Part shown: positions 37,168-47,000 of the stretch, piece by piece
How the letters are laid out: the number at the start of each line of letters is the position of its first letter
How positions within the stretch are numbered: position 1 is the stretch's first letter
Assembly: GCA_028825475.1 (NCBI GenBank)
Contig: JAPKAB010000004.1
Location: forward strand, 62,001 to 126,000
Direction: 5' to 3'
DNA length: 64,000 bases
DNA from: Ascidiaceihabitans sp.
GTDB lineage: Bacteria; Pseudomonadota; Alphaproteobacteria; Rhodobacterales; Rhodobacteraceae
Notes under the pieces: generated by a model
The model's database searches: none
The model's input: the letters and a program-made list of their open reading frames with translations, nothing else
Told to the model about the DNA's origin: nothing
Program-made: the position numbers and the translations under genes

Positions 37168-40100
37168 TTATTCTGCCGCTTTGTTCAGCGTTTCAGCACC
37201 CATTCGAATGGCAATTAACAACTCCTCACGCCGTTTGGCCGCCACACCCTCGTTCTTAAGCTTCACAGGACCAAACCCACGGATTTGCAGCGGCAGTTCT
37301 GCTAAGGCGACAATTGCATCGCGGTTTTGATCGTTCAAAACCTTCAGGACAGTTTTCATATCCGTCTCATATTGCGTGATCAGCGCGCGTTCCATCTTGC
37401 GTTCAGCGGTGTAGCCAAACACATCAAATGGCGTGCCACGCAGTACCTTCAGCTTTGCCAACAGGCGCAGCGGGCGTTCAAGCCAAGCACCAAATTCGCG
37501 CTTAACCGGTCGCCCATTCGGCCCCATCTTGGACAGGATGGGTGGGGCCAGATTAAAGGTCATCTTAAAGTCGCCATCAAACTCTGCCCGCGCTTTGCTA
37601 CGGGTATCAAGAAGCAGGCGTGCCACTTCGTATTCATCCTTGTAAGACAACAGCTTATGATACCCTGTGAGGGCCGCCCCACGAACGGAATCATCAGAAA
37701 TACCGTCCAAAAATTTACGATACCGTTTGGCCAATCGTTTGCCCTGATACCCAACCAATTGTGCTGCGCGGTAATCTATCTTTTCCGCCATGCTGGTTGG
37801 CAGTGAAACCACCTTTGGGGCCAAAATTGCAGCGGCATCCTCTGGAAACAGCACAGCCCAACGCCCAATTTCAAAAGCGCGCAGGTTGCGGTCCACAGCA
37901 GTGCCGTTCAGCGTAATCGCTTGGACAATCGCGTCTTGTGAAAGGGGCACAAAACCACGCTGCCAAGCCGCGCCAAAGATCATCATGTTTGAGAAAATTG
38001 AATCCCCCAACAATGCTTTGGCAAGATCCGAGGCGTCAAACAACGACACGTCGTCACGCAAACGGGCCTCTAACGCTAAGGTCATCCGCTCTGTTGGCAG
38101 TCTAAACTCTATGTCGCGGGTAAAATCGCCGGTGATGATTTCATGAGAGTTCACAACAGCGCCTGTGCGCCCCGCTTGGGTCAATCCCAGCGTCTTTGCA
38201 CCCGCCGACACAACCAGATCACCACCAATCAACACGTCACACTCGCCTGTCGCCACGCGAATGGCCGAAATATCATGGGGATCATTGGCTAGGCGGCAAT
38301 GGATATGCACGGCACCACCCTTTTGGGCCAGCCCCGCCATTTCCATCATGCCAGCACCTTTGCCATCGATATGCGCCGCTTGGGCCATGACGGCCCCAAT
38401 GGTCACAACACCCGTGCCACCAACGCCCGTGATCACCACATTCCATGTGCCATCAATTACTGGCAGTTCGGGCATCGGCAGGTCGGGCAAGGTCAGCTCA
38501 GTCGTCGCCTCTTTGCGCACAACGGCCCCTTCAAGGGATACAAAAGACGGGCAGAACCCATTCACACAAGAGAAATCCTTGTTACAGCTGGATTGATCAA
38601 TCGCACGTTTGCGGCCCAGTTCAGTCTCTTTGGGCACCAAAGACACGCAGTTGGATTGCACACCACAATCACCACAGCCCTCGCAAACATCCGTGTTGAT
38701 AAACATACGTTTATCCGGATCAGGGAAGGTTCCGCGCTTGCGGCGGCGGCGTTTCTCAGCAGCGCAGGTTTGGATGTAAACAATCGCGCTGACGCCTTGA
38801 ACTTTGGCGAATTTCTCCTGAACCGTTTGCAAGTCGGCCCGTTCATGAATTTCGATGCCTTTCGGAAAGGCGTCAAAGTTAACATCTTCCTTGTCGTCAT
38901 AAACCACAGCCAGATTCGCAACACCCATCGCCTTCAACTCGGCAACGATCTGTTCAGCAGGCAATCCACCTTCGTGATTTTGGCCACCTGTCATGGCAAC
39001 CGCATCATTATAAAGGATTTTGTAAGTTATGTTCGTCCCGTTCGCCAACGCCGCCCGTATCGCCATAACGCCAGAGTGGTTATACGTGCCGTCCCCCAAA
39101 TTTTGGAAAACATGGTCGCGGGTGGAAAACGGGGCTTCGCCGATCCAATTGGCACCTTCGCCGCCCATATGTGTGAAACCAAGCGTCTCGCGGTCCATCC
39201 ATTGAACCATAAAGTGACAGCCAATACCCGCATAAGCACGCGATCCCTCAGGCACTTTGGTTGATGAATTATGCGGACAGCCGGAACAGAAATACGGTAA
39301 ACGGGCCGCTATTTCCTCTGCGTTATCAGAACGGCGTGCCTCGTCCATTGCGGCCAATCCAGCCATAACACCTTCGGTATTGCGCCCTTCCTCGACCAAA
39401 ATCTGGCCCAACTTTTCGGCGATTTCAACCGGATCAAGCGCCCAAGCGGCCCCAAACAGCACTTTTCCATCTTTAATCCCGCCATAAACACGGCGGCCCC
39501 GAAGATCATCAAACAAGGCTTCCTTAATCTGGACCTCGATCAGCTTGCGTTTTTCCTCGATCACGATGATCAAATCCAGGTCATCGGCCCAGGCATTAAA
39601 GCCGCACATATCCAGCGGCCATGTTTGACCCACCTTATATGTGGTGATTCCCAGACGTTCTGCCTCTGCCTCATCGATGTTCAGCAAAGACATTGCATGG
39701 ATCAGATCCAACCAGTTTTTACCAGCAGCGACAAAACCAATCTTGGCCTTTTCAGTGCCCCAAACGCGCTTGTCCATCTTATTGGCGTGACTGAACGCTT
39801 CGGCAGCATAACGTTTATAGTCGATAAGGCGCGCCTCTTGATCGATGCGATCATCGACCAGACGAATATTTAAACCACCCTCAGGCATATCAAATTCAGG
39901 GGTCACAAAGGACAACCGATGCGGATCACCGTCCACAACAGACGTCACCTCAACCGTGTCTTTCATCGTCTTCAGGCCTACCCAGACGCCCGCAAACCGC
40001 GACAGTGCCCAACCATACAACCCGTAATCCATCACCTCTTGCACCCCAGCAGGGCTAACAATCGGCATATAGGCATCGACCATCGCAAATTCAGATTGGT

Positions 40101-40569
40101 GCAAAACGGTTGAGGACTCACCCGTATGGTCATCCCCCATCGCCATCAGCACGCCACCCGCAGGCGACGTACCTGCCATATTGGCGTGACGCATCACATC
40201 ACCAGAACGATCCACGCCGGGGCCTTTGCCGTACCACAGGCCAAAGACACCATCGTATTTGCCCTCGCCGCGCAGTTCAGCCTGTTGCGCACCCCAATGC
40301 GCGGTTGCGGCTAAATCCTCGTTGATGCCCGCCTGAAAGGTGATCTCGTGTTCCGTCAGCGGCTTAAGTGCCCGCTCCATCTGCATATCAACGGCACCCA
40401 AGGGCGATCCACGATAGCCCGTCACCAATCCCGCAGTGTTCAACCCAGCGGCAACATCACGCGCCTTTTGCATCATCATCATACGGACCAAAGCCTGCGT
40501 GCCATTCAGCAAAACAGGGCTTTTTTCCAGATCATAACGGTCATTCAATGATATCTTTTGCGTGCTCAT
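37168..40569 (-). CDS. Indolepyruvate ferredoxin oxidoreductase, single-chain
   Basis: This 1133-residue thiamine-diphosphate enzyme oxidatively decarboxylates aryl-pyruvates to acyl-CoA. An N-terminal pyrimidine-binding domain precedes a TPP domain with NLGDGTYNHSGVMAIR and MTGGQNHEGGLP. An iron-sulfur segment (CEGCGDCGVQSNC, then SSCNKDFSCVNGFCPS) follows, then the gamma domain (VVITGVGGTGVVTIGAVMAQ). The alpha and beta parts, separate in archaea, are fused here. It is divergent from the LysR gene, a likely regulator. Aromatic amino-acid breakdown is the probable role. Confidence 0.9.
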   Translation of the reverse strand: MSTQKISLNDRYDLEKSPVLLNGTQALVRMMMMQKARDVAAGLNTAGLVTGYRGSPLGAVDMQMERALKPLTEHEITFQAGINEDLAATAHWGAQQAELRGEGKYDGVFGLWYGKGPGVDRSGDVMRHANMAGTSPAGGVLMAMGDDHTGESSTVLHQSEFAMVDAYMPIVSPAGVQEVMDYGLYGWALSRFAGVWVGLKTMKDTVEVTSVVDGDPHRLSFVTPEFDMPEGGLNIRLVDDRIDQEARLIDYKRYAAEAFSHANKMDKRVWGTEKAKIGFVAAGKNWLDLIHAMSLLNIDEAEAERLGITTYKVGQTWPLDMCGFNAWADDLDLIIVIEEKRKLIEVQIKEALFDDLRGRRVYGGIKDGKVLFGAAWALDPVEIAEKLGQILVEEGRNTEGVMAGLAAMDEARRSDNAEEIAARLPYFCSGCPHNSSTKVPEGSRAYAGIGCHFMVQWMDRETLGFTHMGGEGANWIGEAPFSTRDHVFQNLGDGTYNHSGVMAIRAALANGTNITYKILYNDAVAMTGGQNHEGGLPAEQIVAELKAMGVANLAVVYDDKEDVNFDAFPKGIEIHERADLQTVQEKFAKVQGVSAIVYIQTCAAEKRRRRKRGTFPDPDKRMFINTDVCEGCGDCGVQSNCVSLVPKETELGRKRAIDQSSCNKDFSCVNGFCPSFVSLEGAVVRKEATTELTLPDLPMPELPVIDGTWNVVITGVGGTGVVTIGAVMAQAAHIDGKGAGMMEMAGLAQKGGAVHIHCRLANDPHDISAIRVATGECDVLIGGDLVVSAGAKTLGLTQAGRTGAVVNSHEIITGDFTRDIEFRLPTERMTLALEARLRDDVSLFDASDLAKALLGDSIFSNMMIFGAAWQRGFVPLSQDAIVQAITLNGTAVDRNLRAFEIGRWAVLFPEDAAAILAPKVVSLPTSMAEKIDYRAAQLVGYQGKRLAKRYRKFLDGISDDSVRGAALTGYHKLLSYKDEYEVARLLLDTRSKARAEFDGDFKMTFNLAPPILSKMGPNGRPVKREFGAWLERPLRLLAKLKVLRGTPFDVFGYTAERKMERALITQYETDMKTVLKVLNDQNRDAIVALAELPLQIRGFGPVKLKNEGVAAKRREELLIAIRMGAETLNKAAE

Positions 40570-40674
40570 CAGGGCCTCCCCAGCGTTGATCAGTCGTGCA
40601 GTTTCTTTAACGATAGGTCACAAAAGCTGACCTGTATAGATATTTTTACCGTTGAGCAAAAAAATCCTGCTCCA

Positions 40675-40736
40675 GCAGTATCAGTTCACGCAAATTCGCC
40701 TATAATGGTGGGAACAAATATAATGCAGTATCAGTT
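40675..40736. promoter_or_regulatory. Direct repeats and -10 elements between the oxidoreductase and lysR
   Basis: GCAGTATCAGTT occurs at 40675-40686 and again at 40725-40736, 50 bp apart (about five helical turns). Two perfect TATAAT hexamers lie between them (40701-40706, 40719-40724). This looks like a regulated divergent promoter, plausibly with LysR-type binding sites. Confidence 0.45.
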
Positions 40737-40753
40737 ACTCAGGGGTGTTCGGT

Positions 40754-41659
40754 ATGGATTGGGATAAACTAAGAATTTTTCACGCCGTTGCAGATGCAGG
40801 TAGCCTGACACATGCCGGCGACAAACTTCATTTGTCACAATCAGCCGTCAGCCGACAGGTCCGCGCACTTGAGGAATCCTTGAACGCGACGCTGTTCCAC
40901 CGTCATGCCCGTGGTCTTATCCTGACAGAACAAGGCGAGTTGTTGTTTGACGCAACCGTCGCAATGTCCAAACGCCTTGATGCAGCAGCCGCACGTATCC
41001 GCGACAGTGAAGAAGAAGTGTTCGGTGACCTGCGGGTGACAACCACAACTGGATTCGGAACGCTGTTCTTGGCCCCGCGTCTGCCCAAACTGTATGAAAA
41101 ATACCCAGACCTACGCGTTGACCTGATGCTAGAGGAACGTGTTTTGGACCTTCCGATGCGCGAAGCCGATGTGGCCATCCGCATGAAAGAACCATCACAA
41201 GCTGACTTGATTAGAAAGCGCCTGATGAGTGTTCGCATGCGCGCATACGCGACAAAGAATTACCTCAAAGACCATCCCTTCCCCCATGTGCCAGAGGATC
41301 TTAAGGACCATCGCTTGATTTGCCAGAATACAGGTTCTGCACAGGTTGGTGCCAGCGTCACCTTGGTCCAAGAGCTGATGACCCATAATGTTAGGTCAAC
41401 TCTGACAGTGAATAACTACTTTGGTGTACTTCAGGGCGTTCTAAACAACTTGGGAATCGGTATTCTTCCGGACTACGTTATCGAAGACTTTCCAGACCTT
41501 GTACGTGTGCTGCCAGAGATTGAGTCGGCTGAAGTTCCTGTGTTTTTGGCCTATCCAGAGGAGTTACGGCACTCCAAACGCATTTCCGCCTTTCGTGACT
41601 TCGTGCAAGAGGAAATTATTATATTCCGTAAACACCTAAGAAATAACGAAAATATCTAG
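40754..41659 (+). CDS. LysR family transcriptional regulator
   Basis: This 301-residue regulator has an N-terminal winged helix-turn-helix (WDKLRIFHAVADAGSLTHAG and HLSQSAVSRQVRALEES). A linker helix and a periplasmic-binding-like effector domain with two lobes follow. Its ligand is unknown; an aryl-pyruvate or amino acid would suit its divergent neighbour. ATG 40754 has AGGGG upstream; GTG 40745 is also in frame. Confidence 0.9.
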   Translation: MDWDKLRIFHAVADAGSLTHAGDKLHLSQSAVSRQVRALEESLNATLFHRHARGLILTEQGELLFDATVAMSKRLDAAAARIRDSEEEVFGDLRVTTTTGFGTLFLAPRLPKLYEKYPDLRVDLMLEERVLDLPMREADVAIRMKEPSQADLIRKRLMSVRMRAYATKNYLKDHPFPHVPEDLKDHRLICQNTGSAQVGASVTLVQELMTHNVRSTLTVNNYFGVLQGVLNNLGIGILPDYVIEDFPDLVRVLPEIESAEVPVFLAYPEELRHSKRISAFRDFVQEEIIIFRKHLRNNENI

Positions 41660-41660
41660 G

Positions 41661-41677
41661 TATGCGTTATACGCATA
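41661..41677. promoter_or_regulatory. Palindrome TATGCGT-TAT-ACGCATA just after lysR
   Basis: A perfect 7-bp dyad with a 3-base centre begins two bases after the lysR stop. It could be an operator for the transcript that ends at the following terminator, or a hairpin in the lysR 3' end. There is no T-run. Confidence 0.3.
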
Positions 41678-41699
41678 TCGGGTTTTCACCTCGTGCGGC

Positions 41700-41826
41700 A
41701 CATTGCTTATTGATTGGGCGTTATGGGAACACTATCCCAATTCATGAAGGCGGCGAGTACATCCGTGTATCCCACCTTCACCTCCCTGTTGGACTTGGCC
41801 GAGCTTTGTGCTCGGCCTTTTTTTTC
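41700..41826 (+). ncRNA. Candidate structured small RNA ending in a strong terminator
   Basis: Downstream of lysR lies a foldable stretch. TGAAGG/CCTTCA forms a 6-bp stem closing a nested GTACA-TCCG-TGTAT hairpin. A Rho-independent terminator follows, GGCCGAGC-TTTGT-GCTCGGCC with nine T residues (41797-41826). It may be a small RNA or merely the lysR 3' untranslated end. No convincing protein is encoded: the overlapping 81-residue frame runs straight through the terminator. Confidence 0.35.
41797..41826 (+). terminator. Rho-independent terminator
   Basis: Perfect 8-bp stem GGCCGAGC/GCTCGGCC, 5-base loop, T9 tail. It ends either the lysR message or a small RNA between lysR and purL. Confidence 0.9.
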
Positions 41827-42272
41827 GACTTTTTTTGAGCGGAGTTTTAGTGCCTTTGACTGCTTCAAATTTCTTTCGAACAATTGCAACGTCGATTTAA
41901 TGCTTTTGGATTTTTCAAGCAGACGGTTTTGGATTGAGCTGCTGTGTTTTCAAACATAACTATACAGTTAACGCATCCTGAAAAATCTTAACGCGTCAAC
42001 GATCTTAACAAATCGCGAATGCCTACAAGCCTTTCAAAACGTACAATTCACACCCAAAAATGTACATTATGGCCAATGCCACTCGTTTACGCGTCTTTTG
42101 AAAGGGTGATAAAGGTACAGATCAACGGCCCAACTGTACATTTGAACTAAAAATTGGCTCGGTACGCCCCGTTCACAACTTGATCCCACTGTTTAGTGCA
42201 ACGCCCCTTTCCCCCATCCTCATCAGCCTGTATGACACCCCCAATCTTTGTAAATTCGAGGGAATTAGGCAC
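41827..42272. promoter_or_regulatory. Non-coding region before purL with two GTACA...TGTAC inverted repeats
   Basis: About 450 bases without a credible gene. Repeat 1 pairs GTACA (42041-42045) with TGTAC (42061-42065); repeat 2 pairs GTACAG (42115-42120) with CTGTAC (42134-42139). The pairs are 74 bp apart, and TGTACATT recurs in both right arms. They lie 130-230 bases before purL and could be operators or RNA hairpins. The first 200 bases are A+T-rich with no feature I can name. Confidence 0.45.
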
Positions 42273-44432
42273 ATGACAGAGCCTGCAATCACACCAGATC
42301 TTATCGCCAAACACGGGCTCAGCCCCGATGAATACGCGCGCATTCTTGAGATTGTAGGCCGCGAGCCAACTTTCACCGAGCTGGGTATTTTCTCAGCCAT
42401 GTGGAACGAGCACTGTTCTTATAAATCCTCCAAAATTTGGCTGAAAACACTGCCAACGACAGGCCCTCAGGTTATCTGTGGCCCCGGAGAAAATGCTGGT
42501 GTCGTTGATATTGGTGATGGTCAAGCTGTTGTTTTCAAAATGGAAAGCCACAACCACCCGTCCTACATTGAGCCATATCAAGGCGCCGCAACTGGCGTAG
42601 GTGGCATCCTGCGCGATGTCTTTACAATGGGCGCACGTCCAATCGCTTCAATGAACTCATTGTCGTTTGGCGAACCCTCACACCACAAGACTAAGCAACT
42701 GGTCAACGGCGTGGTCGCGGGCGTTGGCGGATACGGCAACTGTTTTGGCGTGCCATGCGTTGGCGGCGAAGTACGCTTTGACCCAGCATACAACGGCAAC
42801 TGCCTTGTAAACGCGTTTGCGGCTGGATTAGCGGACGCTGACAAAATCTTTTATTCAGCAGCCTCTGGTATTGGTATGCCTGTTGTTTACCTCGGCGCAA
42901 AAACGGGCCGTGACGGCGTTGGCGGCGCAACAATGGCATCAGCAGAATTCGATGATACTATTGAAGAAAAACGCCCTACTGTCCAAGTTGGCGATCCCTT
43001 CACCGAAAAACGCCTGATGGAAGCCACGCTTGAGTTGATGCAAACTGGAGCTGTTATTTCGATCCAAGATATGGGGGCCGCTGGCCTAACATGTTCTGCG
43101 GTTGAGATGGGCGACAAAGGCGGATTGGGCGTGCGTCTACACCTCGAAAAAGTTCCCGTTCGCGAAGAACACATGACCGCTTACGAAATGATGCTAAGTG
43201 AATCCCAAGAGCGTATGTTGATGGTCCTCAAGCCAGAACTTGAAGCAGAAGCCAAAGCAGTCTTCGACAAGTGGGATCTAGATTTCGCAATCGTTGGTGA
43301 AACCATCGCAGAAGATCGTTTCCACATCGTTCACAACGGTGAAACCAAAGCTGACTTGCCGCTGAAAACCCTTGCTGGCACGGCTCCTGAATATGACCGC
43401 CCATGGGTCCCAACCCCTGCGGCTGAGCCACTTGCTGACGTTCCGGGCATCGACCCAATTGATGGCCTTCGCGCTTTGATCTCCAGCCCAAATTATGCTG
43501 CTAAGCAATGGGTTTATGAGCAATATGACACCATGGTTATGGCCGACAGCGCGCGCACACCGGGCATCGGTTCTGGCATCGTACGTATCCACGGCACAGA
43601 CAAAGCATTGGCGTTCACCTCAGACGTGACACCGCGCTACGTCAAAGCCAATCCAGTTGAAGGCGGCAAACAAGCCGTAGCCGAAGCCTATCGCAACCTA
43701 TGCGCTGTTGGTGCGACCCCATTGGCAACGACGGACAACATGAATTTTGGCAACCCAGAGAAGCCAGAAATTATGGGCCAATTCGTTGGTGCGATCCAAG
43801 GGATTTCAGCAGCTGTTACCGCATTGGACATGCCAATCGTTTCGGGCAACGTGTCCCTTTACAACGAAACCGACGGTACTGGCATTCTGCCAACGCCAAC
43901 AATCGGGGCAGTTGGTCTGATCAAGCACATTGATGACATTATCGGCAACGAGGTCCGTGACGGCTATGTGGCGCTTGTCTTGGGCGACACGACAGGTCAC
44001 CTTGGTCAGTCTGCATTGCTAGCAGAAGTGTTCAGCCGCATTGAAGGCGACGCCCCTGCCGTGGACCTTGAGGCAGAAGCAAAGCACGGCCAGTTCATCC
44101 GTGACAACCGCGCAATGATCACAGCCTGTACCGACCTTAGCGATGGCGGTCTTGCCTTGGCAGCGTTCGAATTGGCAGAAGCATCTAACGTTGGTGTTTG
44201 GCTAGACAGTGACGATACACCAACATTGTTTGGTGAAGACCAAGCACGTTATTTGATCGCCTGTAACTTTGATCAGGCAGAAGGTTTAATGTTGGCAGCT
44301 GCACAAGCTGGCGTGCCTTTGCACTCTGTCGGTAAGTTCACTGGCGACACTGTTTGGATGGGCAATTGCAGCGCGCCATTGTCAGAACTGTCTGAAGTTT
44401 ACCGCAGTAGTTTTGCTGCCGCAGTCGCTTAA
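42273..44432 (+). CDS. purL: Phosphoribosylformylglycinamidine synthase, small PurL
   Basis: This 719-residue ATP-dependent enzyme of purine synthesis is the short PurL that needs PurS and PurQ, neither in this window. Characteristic blocks are [66 protein letters not shown] and [20 protein letters not shown] 42273 ([16 protein letters not shown]) follows GAGGGAATT; the open frame extends to 42180 without family similarity. Confidence 0.97.
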   Translation: MTEPAITPDLIAKHGLSPDEYARILEIVGREPTFTELGIFSAMWNEHCSYKSSKIWLKTLPTTGPQVICGPGENAGVVDIGDGQAVVFKMESHNHPSYIEPYQGAATGVGGILRDVFTMGARPIASMNSLSFGEPSHHKTKQLVNGVVAGVGGYGNCFGVPCVGGEVRFDPAYNGNCLVNAFAAGLADADKIFYSAASGIGMPVVYLGAKTGRDGVGGATMASAEFDDTIEEKRPTVQVGDPFTEKRLMEATLELMQTGAVISIQDMGAAGLTCSAVEMGDKGGLGVRLHLEKVPVREEHMTAYEMMLSESQERMLMVLKPELEAEAKAVFDKWDLDFAIVGETIAEDRFHIVHNGETKADLPLKTLAGTAPEYDRPWVPTPAAEPLADVPGIDPIDGLRALISSPNYAAKQWVYEQYDTMVMADSARTPGIGSGIVRIHGTDKALAFTSDVTPRYVKANPVEGGKQAVAEAYRNLCAVGATPLATTDNMNFGNPEKPEIMGQFVGAIQGISAAVTALDMPIVSGNVSLYNETDGTGILPTPTIGAVGLIKHIDDIIGNEVRDGYVALVLGDTTGHLGQSALLAEVFSRIEGDAPAVDLEAEAKHGQFIRDNRAMITACTDLSDGGLALAAFELAEASNVGVWLDSDDTPTLFGEDQARYLIACNFDQAEGLMLAAAQAGVPLHSVGKFTGDTVWMGNCSAPLSELSEVYRSSFAAAVA

Positions 44433-44450
44433 ACAACATTTCAAGAATTA

Positions 44451-44474
44451 GATGCCGGCCTGACGGTCGGCATC
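44451..44474. terminator. Hairpin between convergent purL and VWA genes
   Basis: GATGCCGGCC-TGAC-GGTCGGCATC forms a 10-bp stem with one G-T pair. The T-tail is weak on both strands (TTCC on plus), so it may act in both directions poorly. Confidence 0.55.
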
Positions 44475-44479
44475 TTCCA

Positions 44480-45739
44480 TCACGTTTTGTCTGCTAACCC
44501 GCTCATTAAACGTGTCTTTTCCCCGACATCGTCAGGTCGTGAGATCACAGCGGCCAGTTCCTCAAGTGAAGCAATCGAGTGCCCTGCGCGGAAACTATCC
44601 ACATGGGGCAACATCGCTTTGATGCCTTGGGCTTTTGCGGAGAACTCGTCCCATCGCAGCAACGGGTTCAGCCAAATCAAGCGTTTTGAACTGAGGTGAA
44701 GACGTTGCATCTGCTTGGCTAACACGTCCGTATCCGCACGTTCCAGCCCGTCGGTGATCAAAAGCACAACAGCACCCTGCCCCATGACGCGCCGCGACCA
44801 ATCGCGATTGAAGCCCTCAAGGCATTCACCGATCCGTGTGCCACCTTCCCAATCTTGCGCCTCAGCCCCAGCGGCTGACAATGCAGCGTCCACGTCGCGT
44901 TGATGCAAATGCCGCGTTATGTTCGTCAGACGCGTTCCAAAGGTAAAGGCATGCACTTTGGCCCAACCCGCACCCTTTGCGTTGCTTACGGCATGTAGGA
45001 AATGCAGCACAGCGCGTGAATATTGGCTCATAGACCCCGAAATATCACAGAGAACAACCAAATTGGGCCAACGATGACGGGATGTTTTGTACATCACCTT
45101 GTGTAGTTCGCCCCCTTTTCGCATAGCAGCACGCAGGGTTTTAGCAGCATCTACCCTACCACGTTGGGATGATTGCGTGCGCCGTGACAACATCGGGTCA
45201 ACGGGCAGCTTTATCCGCGCCAGCATTCGTTTGGCTTGGGCCATCTCAGCTGTGCTCATTTGTTCGAAATCAAGTGAACGCAGCCTTTCCTCAGCACTGA
45301 TAGTCAACGATGCATCAATCTCGATCTCGCTGTCTTCGCGCTCTTTCTCTGGCTGATTGACTGGGGCTTCGGCACCGTCAAGCAACGCCTCAGCCGCACG
45401 TTTTTCGGCCGCTTGCGCGTTGCGTTCTTCTTGAACCCCACGAATGGCTGGCAACATCGCAGCCATCATATGCTCAAGATATTGGGGATCGCGCCAATAC
45501 AATCGAAAGACTTGCGCATAGACGACACGGTGTTCGGGCCGGTTGACGAAACAAGCATGTAACGTCCAATAAAAGTCCTGTTTGTTCGTAAATCCCGCGA
45601 TTTGAACTGCGCGGACTGCATCTATGACCCGTCCCGGGCCAATCGGCAGCCCAGCACGACGAAGTGCACGAGCAAAATGCGTTATGTTACCCGCTAGTTT
45701 GGGGTTCTCAGGCAGTTCAAGTGGGATGTGTTCAACCAT
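44480..45739 (-). CDS. VWA domain protein, CoxE-like
   Basis: This 419-residue protein has an N-terminal helical CoxE-type region (to about 230) and a C-terminal von Willebrand A domain with the MIDAS start VVLCDISGSMSQYSR. The later Thr and Asp sites are in GGTRIGECLEGF and LITDGLERADTD. Such proteins pair with MoxR ATPases, as next door, to mature or remodel metalloenzymes (CoxDE of CO dehydrogenase is the model). No client enzyme gene is nearby. ATG 45739 is chosen over 45784. Confidence 0.82.
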   Translation of the reverse strand: MVEHIPLELPENPKLAGNITHFARALRRAGLPIGPGRVIDAVRAVQIAGFTNKQDFYWTLHACFVNRPEHRVVYAQVFRLYWRDPQYLEHMMAAMLPAIRGVQEERNAQAAEKRAAEALLDGAEAPVNQPEKEREDSEIEIDASLTISAEERLRSLDFEQMSTAEMAQAKRMLARIKLPVDPMLSRRTQSSQRGRVDAAKTLRAAMRKGGELHKVMYKTSRHRWPNLVVLCDISGSMSQYSRAVLHFLHAVSNAKGAGWAKVHAFTFGTRLTNITRHLHQRDVDAALSAAGAEAQDWEGGTRIGECLEGFNRDWSRRVMGQGAVVLLITDGLERADTDVLAKQMQRLHLSSKRLIWLNPLLRWDEFSAKAQGIKAMLPHVDSFRAGHSIASLEELAAVISRPDDVGEKTRLMSGLADKT

Positions 45740-45796
45740 ATTAGAACGCCTTGAGGGGTTAGCCCCAGCCTCCTGAAATGGCAATTTTAGGACCCA

Positions 45797-46708
45797 TCAC
45801 TGTGATTGCTCTAAGGACGCTTTGGCCTGATCCAATATCCGTTTCGCTTCAGATCCATGCAGTTTTGAAATATCATCTTGATACTTCAGAATGGCCCCCA
45901 ATGTGTCTGCGATGGCTTCTGGACTTAACGCGATCACATCAAGCGCCAACAAACATTTTGCCCAATCAATCGTCTCTGCGACGCCTGGTTTTTTGAACAG
46001 GTCTTCTGTCCTAAGATGCTGAACAAAAGCAACTATTTCTCGGCTTAAAGTTTCCGCAGCTTCTGGTGCCTGCGCAGTTAGAATTTCCATTTCCCGTTCG
46101 AAATTTGGATAATCCACCCAGTGATAAAGACAACGCCGCTTTAGGGCATCATGAACTTCGCGGGTGCGGTTAGATGTTACAATAACAATGGGCGGTTCTG
46201 GTGCCTTGATCGTACCGAGTTCTGGGATCGTCACCTGAAAATCACTAAGTGCCTCTAGCAAGAAGGCTTCAAAAGGCTCGTCTGTACGATCAAGTTCATC
46301 AATCAAAAGCACGGGCGCACCGTTTTCATCAGGACGCATCGCTTGCAGTAACGGGCGCTCAATCAAGAATTCATCGCTAAATAACTGTGTCTGAAGTGCT
46401 GCGCGATCCGTGCCTCCTGAGGCTTCAGCCGTGCGAATTGCAATCATTTGGGCAGGAAAGTTCCACTCATAGACGGCCGTCGCGGCGTCCAATCCTTCAT
46501 AACATTGTAACCGAATAAGTCGTTTGCCCATACTCGCGGCCAACGCTTTCGCAATTTCCGTTTTGCCAACGCCGGCCTCGCCTTCCAAGAAAAGCGGTCG
46601 CCCCAGCTTGAGGGAAAGGAAAACAACCGTCCCAAGTGCGCGACTGCAAATGTATCCTTGTGCTGCAAGCATGGTTTGGACTGCATCGATAGATGAAATG
46701 TTATTCAT
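45797..46708 (-). CDS. MoxR-family AAA+ ATPase
   Basis: This 303-residue ATPase has Walker A FLEGEAGVGKTEIAKAL (about residues 42-58) and Walker B VLLIDELDRTDEPFEAFL. Sensor 1 is VIVTSNRTREVHDALKRRC. MoxR proteins remodel partners together with VWA proteins; the VWA gene follows after 57 bases. ATG 46708 has GGGAG upstream. Confidence 0.88.
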   Translation of the reverse strand: MNNISSIDAVQTMLAAQGYICSRALGTVVFLSLKLGRPLFLEGEAGVGKTEIAKALAASMGKRLIRLQCYEGLDAATAVYEWNFPAQMIAIRTAEASGGTDRAALQTQLFSDEFLIERPLLQAMRPDENGAPVLLIDELDRTDEPFEAFLLEALSDFQVTIPELGTIKAPEPPIVIVTSNRTREVHDALKRRCLYHWVDYPNFEREMEILTAQAPEAAETLSREIVAFVQHLRTEDLFKKPGVAETIDWAKCLLALDVIALSPEAIADTLGAILKYQDDISKLHGSEAKRILDQAKASLEQSQ

Positions 46709-46741
46709 TGGCGGTCTCCCTACCTTACAATGGTGCATTGC

Positions 46742-46757
46742 TTGACGGATCGGTCAA
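46742..46757. promoter_or_regulatory. Dyad TTGAC-GGATCG-GTCAA upstream of the MoxR gene
   Basis: This 16-bp imperfect palindrome has perfect 5-bp arms, 34 bases upstream of the MoxR start. The rest of the 290-bp divergent spacer (to 47000) shows no gene. A longer inverted pair AAAAAACA...TGTTTTTT lies nearer the plus-strand gene. Confidence 0.3.
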
Positions 46758-47000
46758 CCCTAGATCCTAAATCACGCGTTCATTTCATGGTGCCACCGGA
46801 ACCGAAGAGCTCGCGATCAAATTACAACTCCAGACTGAAAAAACACCCACTAGGGGAATCCATCTTGAGAAAACGTGTTTTTTCCTCCCAAAAGGCCGAC
46901 AATGGGACCATGTTCTACAAAATTTTGCCATATTTTAGGGATATCCCCATTCAAGAACCCACCAACAAAAGGTGGACGCGAGCAATTGAGGATAACGTAA

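Noticed and set aside
38299..39264. A 321-codon open frame opposite the indolepyruvate oxidoreductase gene
   Set aside because: It lies wholly antisense to a clear 1133-residue enzyme, is rich in His and Arg, has no family pattern, and arises from codon bias on the other strand.
41714..41959. An 81-codon open frame after lysR
   Set aside because: It runs straight through a strong Rho-independent terminator and includes poly-Phe from the T-run.
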